The notes under the pieces: model-generated
The model's input: only the letters and a program-made list of their open reading frames with translations
Told to the model about the DNA's origin: nothing
Database searches by the model: none
Made by a program: the position numbers and the translations under genes
Assembly: GCF_000583655.1 (NCBI RefSeq)
Contig: NZ_BAKI01000019.1
Location: forward strand, 1-47,370
DNA from: Lentilactobacillus farraginis DSM 18382 = JCM 14108
Lineage (GTDB): Bacteria; Bacillota; Bacilli; Lactobacillales; Lactobacillaceae
Direction: 5' to 3'
Length of the DNA stretch: 47,370 nt
Shown here: in pieces, positions 35,550 through 43,263 of the stretch
Layout: each line of letters begins with the position of its first letter
Position numbering within the stretch: position 1 is the first letter of the stretch

Positions 35550-36734
35550 TTAACCGACCTGCCAATTTTCAATATTAGCGTTTTTTAATTTTCGAACTCT
35601 GAGCATCCCCTTAATCGCTCTAAATTTTGTCATTAACTCAGCAAGTCGAGCGTCGGAACAATCAGTCAGGTCTGTATTGACGATGGTATAGCCATAACCG
35701 TTTTGATTATTATTCATCATTTCCATCACCGTCAACTGCTGTTCATTCAGTAAAGATGAAATCTCAGCCATGGCATTATCCTGCAGTTTGAAGAAAAATG
35801 TCAACCGGTCTGGGCTGGTAAACGGCAGATCAACCCGGGGAAAATTCACTGACGAGCGGACCGTCCCGTTTTCCAAAAAGTCCAATAAATTTTGAAGAAT
35901 TAAATTAGCACTATGCGTAAGTGCTTCGGTCGTATTGCCGCCCAGATGCGGCAATAACGTGACTTTTGGCTGTCCCTGCAGTGTATTAGTCGGAAAATCA
36001 CTGACATACCCCGCAAAAACATCTTGTTTTAACGCAGCAACCACAGCTCGATCATCTACCAATTCGCCACGACCAAAATTAAGCAGAAAAGCCGACTTCT
36101 TCATCATTTTAAAATGCTTGGCTGTCAATAAGCCGCGGGTTTCCGGCGTTAGCGGTAATAACAGAACAATAAAATCCGCTGAGGTCAAGACTTCTTCAAT
36201 CGTTTCAAGCTGCTGGACGTGCCGGAGATTCTTAAAACTTCGATTATACCCGATAATCTGCATTCCCAAATGATAACAGGCATCCGCCAACCGCTGGCCA
36301 ATGGTCCCCAGGCCCAGAATCCCAAGTGTTTTACCATAGAGTTCCTGGCCAATATAATCCTTCCGCCTTTTTTCGGCGGCTTCTTGTAAAGTCTCGCCAG
36401 CAGCGCTTTTTTGCCGGTCAACCATTTGAATGGCCTCATTCAGTGGCCGAACACACCGAAACAGGTTTTGGATAATGAGTTCCTTCACCGCGTTTGCATT
36501 AACGCCCGGAGTGTTAAAAACAGCGGTGCCATTTTCAGTACAGGCATCAATATTGATTGTATTGGTCCCGGTACCCGAACGGGCAACCAACAACAACCGC
36601 TTTGAAATCAGCGCATCATCAACCCGGGAACTCCGGACCAGAATTGCATCCGGCGTATCGGTATCGGTTATTTGAAAAACATCACCGGAAAAATCAGTGA
36701 CATCAAAAGGATCGATTTTTTTAACTTTGTACAT
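35550..36734 (-). CDS. serA: D-3-phosphoglycerate dehydrogenase-like protein (SerA type, with ACT domain)
   Basis: 394 residues from the ATG at 36734, which follows AAAGGAGC. The substrate-binding part has RSSRVDD and RSGTGTNTINIDAC; the NAD-binding Rossmann motif is GILGLGTIGQRLAD near 150. Catalytic Arg is in LNFGRGELVDD and His in LLPHLGGNT; VSDFPT replaces the usual Asp/Glu-Pro-Glu motif, as in short SerA enzymes. The last 80 residues are an ACT-like regulatory domain, suggesting serine feedback. It diverges from the hexapeptide acyltransferase. It may make serine, or act on other 2-hydroxyacids. Confidence 0.82.
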   Translation of the reverse strand: MYKVKKIDPFDVTDFSGDVFQITDTDTPDAILVRSSRVDDALISKRLLLVARSGTGTNTINIDACTENGTAVFNTPGVNANAVKELIIQNLFRCVRPLNEAIQMVDRQKSAAGETLQEAAEKRRKDYIGQELYGKTLGILGLGTIGQRLADACYHLGMQIIGYNRSFKNLRHVQQLETIEEVLTSADFIVLLLPLTPETRGLLTAKHFKMMKKSAFLLNFGRGELVDDRAVVAALKQDVFAGYVSDFPTNTLQGQPKVTLLPHLGGNTTEALTHSANLILQNLLDFLENGTVRSSVNFPRVDLPFTSPDRLTFFFKLQDNAMAEISSLLNEQQLTVMEMMNNNQNGYGYTIVNTDLTDCSDARLAELMTKFRAIKGMLRVRKLKNANIENWQVG

Positions 36735-36819
36735 AATTAAAAGCTCCTTTGAGTTCCTTTTTCTAAAATAATAGTATATTATACCAATAGTAAATTTTGA
36801 GAGAAAGAAGTTGAACGTT

Positions 36820-37449
36820 ATGCATATTGATTTTGTCAGGCTGTCACAGGATAAACCAACCATCGGTAAAAATACGCAAACCAAAAATACAACTTTTGGC
36901 CAGTGGGTCGAAATCGGTGCGAGCAATCTGATCGATAACAGCACCATTGGTGACTACACGTATACCGGTCAGTATTGCTTTATTCAAAACAGTGATCTCC
37001 AAAAATTTATTAGTATGGCTGCCATGATTCGAATTGGCCCAACCAATCATCCCTATGATCGACCGGCTCAACACATCTCATTATATAACGGTGGCGCCTA
37101 TGGGTTTGAACATCCTGATACGGATTTTCTGGAAAAGCGGACCCACGTTCGAACAACTATTGGTAATGACGTTTGGATCGGCCATGGGGCCATTGTTCAG
37201 GCCGGTGTAACCGTCGGCGATGGTGCTGTCATTGGATCAGGCGCCGTTGTGACCAAAGACGTTGCCCCCTATACAATTGTGGGCGGTGTTCCGGCAAAGC
37301 CAATCAAAGATCGGTTCCCTGACGAAATCAAAACGGACATGGAAAAAATTGCCTGGTGGAATTGGCCACGAGAAGACATTGAAAAATATTACCTTGATTT
37401 CCGCTTACCCGTCAAGGAATTTATTGATAAACATTTACCAAAAGCATGA
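36820..37449 (+). CDS. Hexapeptide-repeat (LbH) acetyltransferase, phosphonate-metabolism/Vat-like
   Basis: 209 residues of left-handed beta-helix hexapeptide repeats. [19 protein letters not shown] and [13 protein letters not shown] are followed by the active-site region, a loop with [14 protein letters not shown], and the late repeats [15 protein letters not shown]-type (here [18 protein letters not shown]) and [19 protein letters not shown]. This matches the acyltransferase family linked to phosphonate genes or virginiamycin-type acetyltransferases; no phosphonate genes are here, so the substrate is open. The ATG at 36820 follows GAAAGAAG. Divergent from serA across an AT-rich, nearly palindromic promoter (around 36770-36790). 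Confidence 0.82.
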   Translation: MHIDFVRLSQDKPTIGKNTQTKNTTFGQWVEIGASNLIDNSTIGDYTYTGQYCFIQNSDLQKFISMAAMIRIGPTNHPYDRPAQHISLYNGGAYGFEHPDTDFLEKRTHVRTTIGNDVWIGHGAIVQAGVTVGDGAVIGSGAVVTKDVAPYTIVGGVPAKPIKDRFPDEIKTDMEKIAWWNWPREDIEKYYLDFRLPVKEFIDKHLPKA

Positions 37450-37460
37450 AATTAACGATT

Positions 37461-37500
37461 AAAGACTGCCAGCCAATTATTACAGGTTGCAGTCTTTTTT
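37461..37500 (+). terminator. Terminator after the hexapeptide acyltransferase
   Basis: AAAGACTGC (37461-37469) and GCAGTCTTT (37489-37497) pair perfectly, followed by T residues. Confidence 0.85.
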
Positions 37501-37642
37501 ATTTCAATGAATTCTTTGACCATTGGCAGTTGTATAATAGTAAACAGCTTCATTTTTAATACTGAAATTGGCTTTCATTAGCGCTTTTTTTGCTATAATT
37601 AACAGTTGGAAGCTATTCAGGTACATATTGGAGGAAACTAAC

Positions 37643-38224
37643 ATGTCGCAGGAAAAAACAAAGTCTTGCGTAATGTGCGGCAAACGAATTCCCGCATACG
37701 CAAACTTTTGCCCTTATTGTGGCGCAAAACAACCTTGGTTAAGTGAAAGTGAAGACAACCATTCCCGAATGCAAAGAGTCGTTGAATGGCGTGATACGCC
37801 CCTTGGCCGGCTAACGATGCTGGCTGTCGGCTTTTTAATTATCGTAGCTTTTGCCAGCTCGTGTCGGCTTCAGGACGGTCCTGGTCACAAAACAGTCGGT
37901 CGGGAATTAAATCAATATTTATTTAATGCTCAAGAAAAAACGCCTTTTGGTAAAAAGCCTAAAATCAAAGTCGATAAGAATAAAGGTGTTTCAATTAAGA
38001 TTTCAAATTCAAGCAAAGCTGTGAAGAAACTGAAGGCGGGCAAGCCGGCAACTTGGAATCGGTTTGTTGCCCGCGTCAAACGACGATCAAATTCATTTAA
38101 GCACGTTTACGCCAACCAACTGTATTCAAAAATCAAAGTAACTGCTCGCGATGATAAAAACAAACTCCTGCTAAAAGTCGATCAGGGAAAAATTAAATAT
38201 AATATTGCTGATAAATATCATTAA
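37643..38224 (+). CDS. Zinc-ribbon membrane protein
   Basis: 193 residues from the ATG with TTGGAGG. The N terminus is a zinc ribbon (CVMCGKRIPAYANFCPYCG). A single membrane helix follows near residues 54-75 (LTMLAVGFLIIVAFASS), then a basic, lysine-rich outer part with YANQLYSKIKVTARDD. Such zinc-ribbon plus helix proteins are common in lactobacilli; the role is unknown, perhaps a sensor or an anchored stress protein. TATAAT precedes it near 37595. It is a single gene ended by a hairpin. Confidence 0.75.
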   Translation: MSQEKTKSCVMCGKRIPAYANFCPYCGAKQPWLSESEDNHSRMQRVVEWRDTPLGRLTMLAVGFLIIVAFASSCRLQDGPGHKTVGRELNQYLFNAQEKTPFGKKPKIKVDKNKGVSIKISNSSKAVKKLKAGKPATWNRFVARVKRRSNSFKHVYANQLYSKIKVTARDDKNKLLLKVDQGKIKYNIADKYH

Positions 38225-38248
38225 GTTGGTTGAATCATAGATCAGTTA

Positions 38249-38296
38249 AAAAGCGTGATTAGCACCAACTTGTTAGTTGTTGCCAATCACGCTTTC
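38249..38296. terminator. Bidirectional terminator
   Basis: Imperfect 20-bp arms: AAAGCGTGATT pairs with AATCACGCTTT and inner ACCAACT pairs with AGTTGTT, between convergent genes. Confidence 0.8.
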
Positions 38297-38308
38297 TGGT
38301 TTTTCCAA

Positions 38309-38824
38309 TCAAATATCCTTTGCCATGATTAAGTCCCGCTGTCGGCTGCTGCCCAAAGTAAAAACATGCTCGCCGACCTGGACAAACCCCAGCTTTTGAT
38401 AAAACTTTTTGGCACTCTCGTTATGTTCCCAGACACCCAGCCAAATCCGGTGTTTGGAAACCCGCCTGGCAATTTCGAAAGCTTTATTCATTAAGTGGGT
38501 TCCCAAGCCCAAATGTTTAAATGATGGCCGAATATAAATCCGTTGCACTTCAAGTTTGTCCGTTCCGTATTGTTCGGTTTGATTATTGCCAAAATTAACC
38601 TTTAAATACCCCGCCAACTGATCATCCATATAAATAAAGAAAAATGCTGATTCGGGATCCGATAATTCTTTGGTCAATTGATCAGTGTTATAAGCTTTCG
38701 TCAAATAGCGATCCAAATCAGCCTGCTGATTGGCATCACCAAATGTATCCGTAAATGTCTCCCTGCTAATTTGCTGAAGTGCCCCTACATCAGCCAACGT
38801 ACACTCTCTTAATAACACACTCAT
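38309..38824 (-). CDS. GNAT acetyltransferase, PaiA-like
   Basis: 171 residues. It resembles the spermidine/diamine acetyltransferase PaiA: ETFTDTFGDAN near 23, EVQRIYIRPSFKHLGLGTHL with the acetyl-CoA loop near 92-110, WLGVWEHNESAKKFYQKLGF near 130 and a final RQRDLIMAKDI. It probably acetylates polyamines or small amines. The ATG follows AAAGGAG at long spacing. It lies 37 bases beyond the MarR stop in the same direction and may share its transcript. Confidence 0.82.
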   Translation of the reverse strand: MSVLLRECTLADVGALQQISRETFTDTFGDANQQADLDRYLTKAYNTDQLTKELSDPESAFFFIYMDDQLAGYLKVNFGNNQTEQYGTDKLEVQRIYIRPSFKHLGLGTHLMNKAFEIARRVSKHRIWLGVWEHNESAKKFYQKLGFVQVGEHVFTLGSSRQRDLIMAKDI

Positions 38825-38861
38825 CTAAGCTTCGTCTCCTTTAATTAATTAACCGCTGTTA

Positions 38862-39314
38862 CTAATACAATCGTTGATGACCTTTTTTTACCCGTTCCCA
38901 ATCATCACTCACGTTTTGGCTGACTTTTTCAAGCAGTTCTGCAAGTTGGTCAGCCTGCTGATTGGAAAGCCCCGTTAATGCCATTTTATTGGAATAATGG
39001 TTTTCCCGTTCAATAACTGGTGCCAACTGCCTGCCCCGCTCCGAGACAAACAGCCGCCGAATTTTTTTATTGTTGTCATCAGGGCGCTTTTCAATGAGGC
39101 CGCTCTTTTCTAATTTTTGAATAGCCCGGGCGGCAGTCGTTCGATCTACCTTAATCATTTCAGCTAAACGCTCCTGAATGATTCCCGGGTGTTCATAAAT
39201 CCGGATCAGATATAAATATTGGCCCTTCGACAGATCAAATCGCTTAAATTCAACATTGGCAATTGCGTCCAATGCCCGGGCAATAACCCCGATTGGCCTT
39301 AAAATTTCCGCCAC
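38862..39314 (-). CDS. MarR family transcriptional regulator
   Basis: 150 residues from a GTG at 39314, chosen because GGGAGGG lies six bases upstream; an ATG further up has no such site. The winged helix holds LSKGQYLYLIRIYEHPGI, QERLAEMIKVDRTTAARAIQKLE (recognition helix) and the wing RPDDNNKKIRRLFVSERG. MarR proteins repress their own and neighbouring genes and respond to small ligands. Its promoter region is a nested palindrome (39354-39395). The PaiA-like GNAT is downstream and may be a target. Confidence 0.87.
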   Translation of the reverse strand: MAEILRPIGVIARALDAIANVEFKRFDLSKGQYLYLIRIYEHPGIIQERLAEMIKVDRTTAARAIQKLEKSGLIEKRPDDNNKKIRRLFVSERGRQLAPVIERENHYSNKMALTGLSNQQADQLAELLEKVSQNVSDDWERVKKGHQRLY

Positions 39315-39353
39315 TTTGGTCCCTCCCTCGTTACCTTCGTGCAATAGGGCTAT

Positions 39354-39395
39354 TTTATAATATTTTTGTTGTATATGCAATAAAAATATTATAAA
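39354..39395 (-). promoter_or_regulatory. Nested dyad at the MarR promoter
   Basis: Perfect 14-bp arms TTTATAATATTTTT (39354-39367) and AAAAATATTATAAA (39382-39395) surround TTGTATATGCAA (39370-39380), a 12-bp imperfect dyad of the type MarR dimers read. On the minus strand TTGCAT in the centre can serve as -35 and TATAAA in the arm as -10, so the promoter is inside the dyad. Confidence 0.6.
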
Positions 39396-39397
39396 GG

Positions 39398-39502
39398 AAT
39401 TGGGATTGAAACAAAAATAATTTGTCTCAATCCCATGCTCCTACGATTACTAACAAGTAAAACTGTTTTCTGGAAATTAACCGCCTTTCATACCACTCTT
39501 AC
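39398..39502 (+). repeat. MITE-like intergenic repeat, copy F
   Basis: TGGGATTGAAACAAA and TTTGTCTCAATCCCA form near-perfect 15-bp arms at the left, followed by a CTACGATTACTAAC core, CTGGAAATTAACCGCC and a CCTTTCATACCACTC end. It lies beyond the aspartase stop and can act as its terminator. Confidence 0.75.
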
Positions 39503-40935
39503 CTAACAGAACCGGAACGCTTATTCATCAGCGGCTTTTGACCACTAACAGGAACCTGCTTTGTATTTGTCAGCACCTCGGTAGAAAACAGCTTTTCAAC
39601 CAAATCTTTTGGTAACAACCCCGCATTTTCAACCAGGTGTTTAACAGGGATATTGGTTTTTTCAGACGTCTTAATTAAGGCCGTCGTTCGCTCATAACCC
39701 AGATACGGTGAAAGGATCGTCGCGGCAATTGAAGAATGGTTAACCTCGTCTCGACAACGGTCAACATTTACCTGCAGGCCAACCAGGCAGTTGTCAATCA
39801 ACGTTTGAACGGCTTTTGTTAAGTGCGCCTCACTGGTTAAAATTTCTTTAAACATAATGGGTTCAAAAGCATTTAGTTCCAGCTGACCACTTTCAGCAGC
39901 CATTGTCACCGTTAAGTCCTTACCAATTACTTCGAAGGCAACCTGGTTAACAACTTCGGGAATCACCGGATTGATTTTCCCCGGCATAATTGAAGAGCCG
40001 GCTTGAACTTTGGGAAGTGAAATTTCTCCCAGCCCCGCTTGAGGACCGCTTGCCAGCAATCGAAGGTCATGACACATTTTTGATAAATTAACAGCCACAC
40101 CCTTTAAAATACCGGATAAACTTGTAAAAGCATCACTGTTTTGGGTTGCATCTACCAAATCGGTCGCCTGTGTCAGCGGTATCCCGGCAATTCGACTTAG
40201 GGCCGGCACAATGGCTTTTTCATACGATTGGCTTGCGTTAAGTCCAGTCCCAATCGCGGTGCCGCCAAGGTTCACCTGACAAAGCTGCTTTTCAACGGCT
40301 TTTAATTTTCGTAAATCACGCTTAAAGCCCGCCGCATATGCGTTAAAACTTCTACCGAAAGTTGTCGGCACCGCATCCTGCAGCTGCGTGCGGCCTACTT
40401 TGACTGCCTGACTGTACACCATCGCTTTCTGTTCGAGCACATGGATTAGTTGATTAATCTTTTCTTCCAGTGGTTCAATTGCCTTTAGCATCGCCATCTT
40501 ACCTGCTGTCGGATATGTGTCATTAGTCGACTGGGATTGATTGACATCATCATTAGGATGAATTTTTATTGCTTCACGCCCGGATTGCGCGCTGATTTTC
40601 ATTGCCAAACGGGCAACCACTTCATTGACATTCATGTTAGTTGATGTTCCGGCACCCCCCTGAATAGCTGGTACAATAAACGCTTGAAAATCTTTCGAAA
40701 ATAATAGTTCATTACATGCCGAAATAATCAGCGCCGCTTTTTTGCGATTTAACGTTCCCGCCTTTTGATTAACCAATGCGGCCGCCTTTTTAATTTGTAA
40801 ATAACTCTCAATTATCAATGGGTTGACCCGTTGATTCGTAATCGGGAAATTATGTTTTGCCCGCAAAGTATGGATCCCGTACAATACTTCATCCGAAATA
40901 AACATCTCACCAATACAATCCTTTTCTAATCTCAT
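39499..40935 (-). CDS. aspA: Aspartate ammonia-lyase
   Basis: 478 residues of the fumarase/aspartase superfamily. The N terminus DCIGEMFISDEVLYGIHTLRA is typical of aspartase, VGRTQLQDAVPTTFG supplies part of the active site near 185, and the superfamily signature is GSSIMPGKINPV near 318. It splits aspartate to fumarate and ammonia. The ATG at 40935 follows TGGGGATTGG. With PEP carboxylase in the same region it could link PEP, oxaloacetate, aspartate and fumarate (inference; transaminase and fumarate-using enzymes are not in the window). The last 25 residues are poorly typical. Fumarase is the less likely alternative. Confidence 0.87.
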   Translation of the reverse strand: MRLEKDCIGEMFISDEVLYGIHTLRAKHNFPITNQRVNPLIIESYLQIKKAAALVNQKAGTLNRKKAALIISACNELLFSKDFQAFIVPAIQGGAGTSTNMNVNEVVARLAMKISAQSGREAIKIHPNDDVNQSQSTNDTYPTAGKMAMLKAIEPLEEKINQLIHVLEQKAMVYSQAVKVGRTQLQDAVPTTFGRSFNAYAAGFKRDLRKLKAVEKQLCQVNLGGTAIGTGLNASQSYEKAIVPALSRIAGIPLTQATDLVDATQNSDAFTSLSGILKGVAVNLSKMCHDLRLLASGPQAGLGEISLPKVQAGSSIMPGKINPVIPEVVNQVAFEVIGKDLTVTMAAESGQLELNAFEPIMFKEILTSEAHLTKAVQTLIDNCLVGLQVNVDRCRDEVNHSSIAATILSPYLGYERTTALIKTSEKTNIPVKHLVENAGLLPKDLVEKLFSTEVLTNTKQVPVSGQKPLMNKRSGSVR

Positions 40936-41283
40936 TGCCAATCCCCATTTCATGTAATATCTTTTAACATCAACTTACAAAAATAAATATATACCTATTT
41001 TATTTTTTGTCAACCAACTTCTTTTCTGCCAACCAATAGTCAATCATACCAATGATGACATTTGAATGACAGCTATTAACGCTTTTTTATCATTTCAGCC
41101 GATTTTATCCGTTTATGTAATAAAACATTACATGTAGTATTTCTGTTATCACCAGGTAGATCAGCCGATCAGCTTTCAGTCAGTTTAATTATTTCAAAAT
41201 TCATTAAATTTCATAACAATTGTCTTTGTCTTTGGTATCCTTAAACTATCAACTGAATTCAAATTAATTGGGGGAATTGTTCG
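40936..41283. promoter_or_regulatory. Divergent intergenic region with a 19-bp palindrome
   Basis: This 348-base AT-rich gap separates aspA from the lipoprotein gene. The clearest element is ATGTAAT-AAAAC-ATTACAT (41115-41133), perfect 7-bp arms. The half ATGTAAT recurs next to the aspA start (40952-40958). I see no repeat or coding sequence in the rest. Confidence 0.35.
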
Positions 41284-41928
41284 TTGAAAAAACTAATTAT
41301 AATTTTCGCAGTGTGTTTCGTTAGCATCTCATTAACCGCCTGCAGCAATAACGGTAATCAAAAAAACAGTCACAACGCAAGCTCAAAAACCGCCCAGTCT
41401 TTTGCCGGTGCCAGCCGCAATAAAGCCATCAGCCGCTCAGACTATCATCACATAAAACTGGGAAACATTGCCTCACCCAAAGACGGTACCACACAAAAGC
41501 AGGTTCTACGTGTCTTTGGTAAACCCAATTCCAAAAGTCGGGTCACCGTGGAAGGCACCACTGATAAAAAAGCAGCTGTGCAGTATTCATGGACTAGGCT
41601 TAGCGATGGTTTTCGGGCGGCCGCCGTTACAGTAGAGTTCCTAAACAACCACGCGATTGGCAAGGGATATCTTCAAGCAACCCGCTCAAAGCGGCATTAC
41701 CCGGCTAAAAGCCGATTTCAAAATCTTAATCTTGGCACTTCATACCAAACCGTTATTAGGGACCTGGGAAATCCCGATGCCGAGTCCTTAACCGGCCAGG
41801 GTGAAGTATCGGCCCACAATCTAACATATATCATCAGTAAAAATGGTCGGGCTTATAATTTATTATTTGCGGGTAATCGGCTAACTTCAAAAACTATCAT
41901 CACCACAAAGGTGCATGACACCAATTAA
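41284..41928 (+). CDS. Lipoprotein with SmpA/OmlA-like (DUF3862) fold
   Basis: 214 residues. A signal peptide ends in the lipobox LTAC with the lipid-bearing Cys at 20, then a Ser/Asn-rich linker. Two repeated domains of the BLIP-like kind follow: KLGNIASPKDGTTQKQVLRVFGKP near 58-81 and NLGTSYQTVIRDLGNPD near 149-166 (both have a turn, helix and xGxP pattern). This is the shape of DUF3862/SmpA-like envelope proteins. The TTG start follows GGGGGAAT. Bound to the outer membrane face; role unknown. Confidence 0.8.
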   Translation: MKKLIIIFAVCFVSISLTACSNNGNQKNSHNASSKTAQSFAGASRNKAISRSDYHHIKLGNIASPKDGTTQKQVLRVFGKPNSKSRVTVEGTTDKKAAVQYSWTRLSDGFRAAAVTVEFLNNHAIGKGYLQATRSKRHYPAKSRFQNLNLGTSYQTVIRDLGNPDAESLTGQGEVSAHNLTYIISKNGRAYNLLFAGNRLTSKTIITTKVHDTN

Positions 41929-41938
41929 ACAAAAAAAT

Positions 41939-41974
41939 ACTGACAGTCGCCCTACCTACAGGTCAACTGTCAGT
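41939..41974 (+). terminator. Hairpin after the lipoprotein gene
   Basis: ACTGACAGT (41939-41947) and ACTGTCAGT (41966-41974) pair perfectly; the T tail is short. It is ten bases after the stop. Confidence 0.65.
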
Positions 41975-42009
41975 TCCTTTACGCTGATAACTGATTTTGT
42001 TTTATAATT

Positions 42010-42309
42010 TCAGGCTAATTTACCAGCCTGAATAAATTGATGATTTAAAAATTGATAGCGCCTGGGGTTGCCGGTTAGCTTGGAAAAAGGGTATGGCTCC
42101 TTTTCATGGTCCAAAATGACTTTAACCAAATAATTTCTCAAGATCCACGGTTCCTCAATTCGGGTAACCTTTAAATTCAAGACCTGTTTGAGATGAACCG
42201 GCGTCGTATGTAAGTCGGCTGCAGCCGTTTCCAAAGAAACATTCGCCAAGTCAAAGTTTCGCTGTAACTCATCAATTGTCGCTGCAATTTCATCCGCTGT
42301 AAGAGACAT
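42010..42309 (-). CDS. DUF2316 family protein
   Basis: 99 residues, matching the DUF2316 layout: SLTADEIAATIDELQRNF, then a helix-turn-helix-like SLETAAADLHTTPVHLKQVLNL and EEPWILRNYLVKVI near 53-66. The family is common in Lactobacillales and Actinobacteria, resembles small HTH proteins and has no known function. The ATG follows AAGGAAGTG. It is a single gene. Confidence 0.8.
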   Translation of the reverse strand: MSLTADEIAATIDELQRNFDLANVSLETAAADLHTTPVHLKQVLNLKVTRIEEPWILRNYLVKVILDHEKEPYPFSKLTGNPRRYQFLNHQFIQAGKLA

Positions 42310-42532
42310 GACGTCACTTCCTTAAAATGGGTTATTGATATTTGAACGTGATTAAATTCACGTTAGATAAGATGGTAGCATATTTTGTATCCGTTAACAA
42401 ATCATTCTTCCACCTATCCGCGTCATTGTGGCCATTGAGATGGCCCAACGTAACGTTTATAATAACAGATATACAGGTTTATCATTGACCTGTCAGCCAC
42501 ACTAACTATTTTTGGTTGGGTTGCCAAAACTA

Positions 42533-43095
42533 CTAATCCAATAAAGTCTCCAAATATTTATGTGCCTGCTCCTTGGTCGTTGGTTTTTGCTTGAGAAAAA
42601 TCCACTCCAAGATAAGCAGCACGGTTTCACTACAATGATCCGCCATTAATTGGGTAGGAATCTCTGATTTTGAATAGTTCAAAGACTCATAGAAAATTTT
42701 CTGCATAATATTTTTTAAGTAGTTTATAAAACTAGTCACCAACGTCCCGGAGAAAGCGTTGTTTTTTAAAATATTATTCAGAAGTTCCTGATTTTTTTCA
42801 AAGATTTCATACAACCGATCAAAGTAAACAATCAAAGCTTTATCGGATTCAACTTTGGTAATCTGTCAACTTCGATCTCAGCTGCCAATACGTGCCAACA
42901 ATAATCGACCAAATCATACTTATCATCAAAATAGTTATAAAAGGTCGCTCTGGGAAAATTGCTGACTTGGCAGATTTCATTAACACTAATTGTCTCAAAG
43001 GCTTTTTTCGACAACAGCCCCAGCATGGTTTTGAAAAAAGCAGTCAGTGTTCGTTGGGCACCACGGGTTGGTTTTTTTGACAAATCGTACTTCAT
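42533..43095 (-). pseudogene. TetR family regulator, frameshifted
   Basis: 187 residues when joined. The N-terminal HTH reads TLTAFFKTMLGLLSKKAF, ISVNEICQVSNFPRATFYNYF and DDKYDLVDY, typical of TetR proteins. The second piece (100 residues) is the helical ligand domain. The frames meet at CTTGAATCC-type sequence: LPK in the first is followed by ESDKALIVYFDR only if one A is added in CCAAAGTTG. The ATG follows TAGGAG. It diverges from the MMPL exporter, which it very likely represses through the two operators between them. Confidence 0.85.
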
Positions 43096-43128
43096 AAGCA
43101 GTCTCCTATTTTTGCACTTTTAACATTT

Positions 43129-43227
43129 TGTCTAAATTTAAACAAATGCAATAAATTGTAACTTGCGTTAAATCCATGCTGAGTTTATCATTTTCAAGTA
43201 GCTTATACAAGTGTCCAAGTTTAAACA
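43129..43227. promoter_or_regulatory. Twin operators between tetR and the MMPL gene
   Basis: TGTCTAAATTTAAACA (43129-43144) and TGTCCAAGTTTAAACA (43212-43227) differ at two positions, and each is a near-perfect 16-bp dyad (TGTYYAARTTTAAACA). The first is 34 bases from the tetR start, the second 36 bases before the MMPL start, so each gene has one. This is the usual layout of a TetR repressor and its exporter. Confidence 0.65.
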
Positions 43228-43263
43228 GTCGTTAACTAATTATAACAAAGGGGAGAAAGATAA

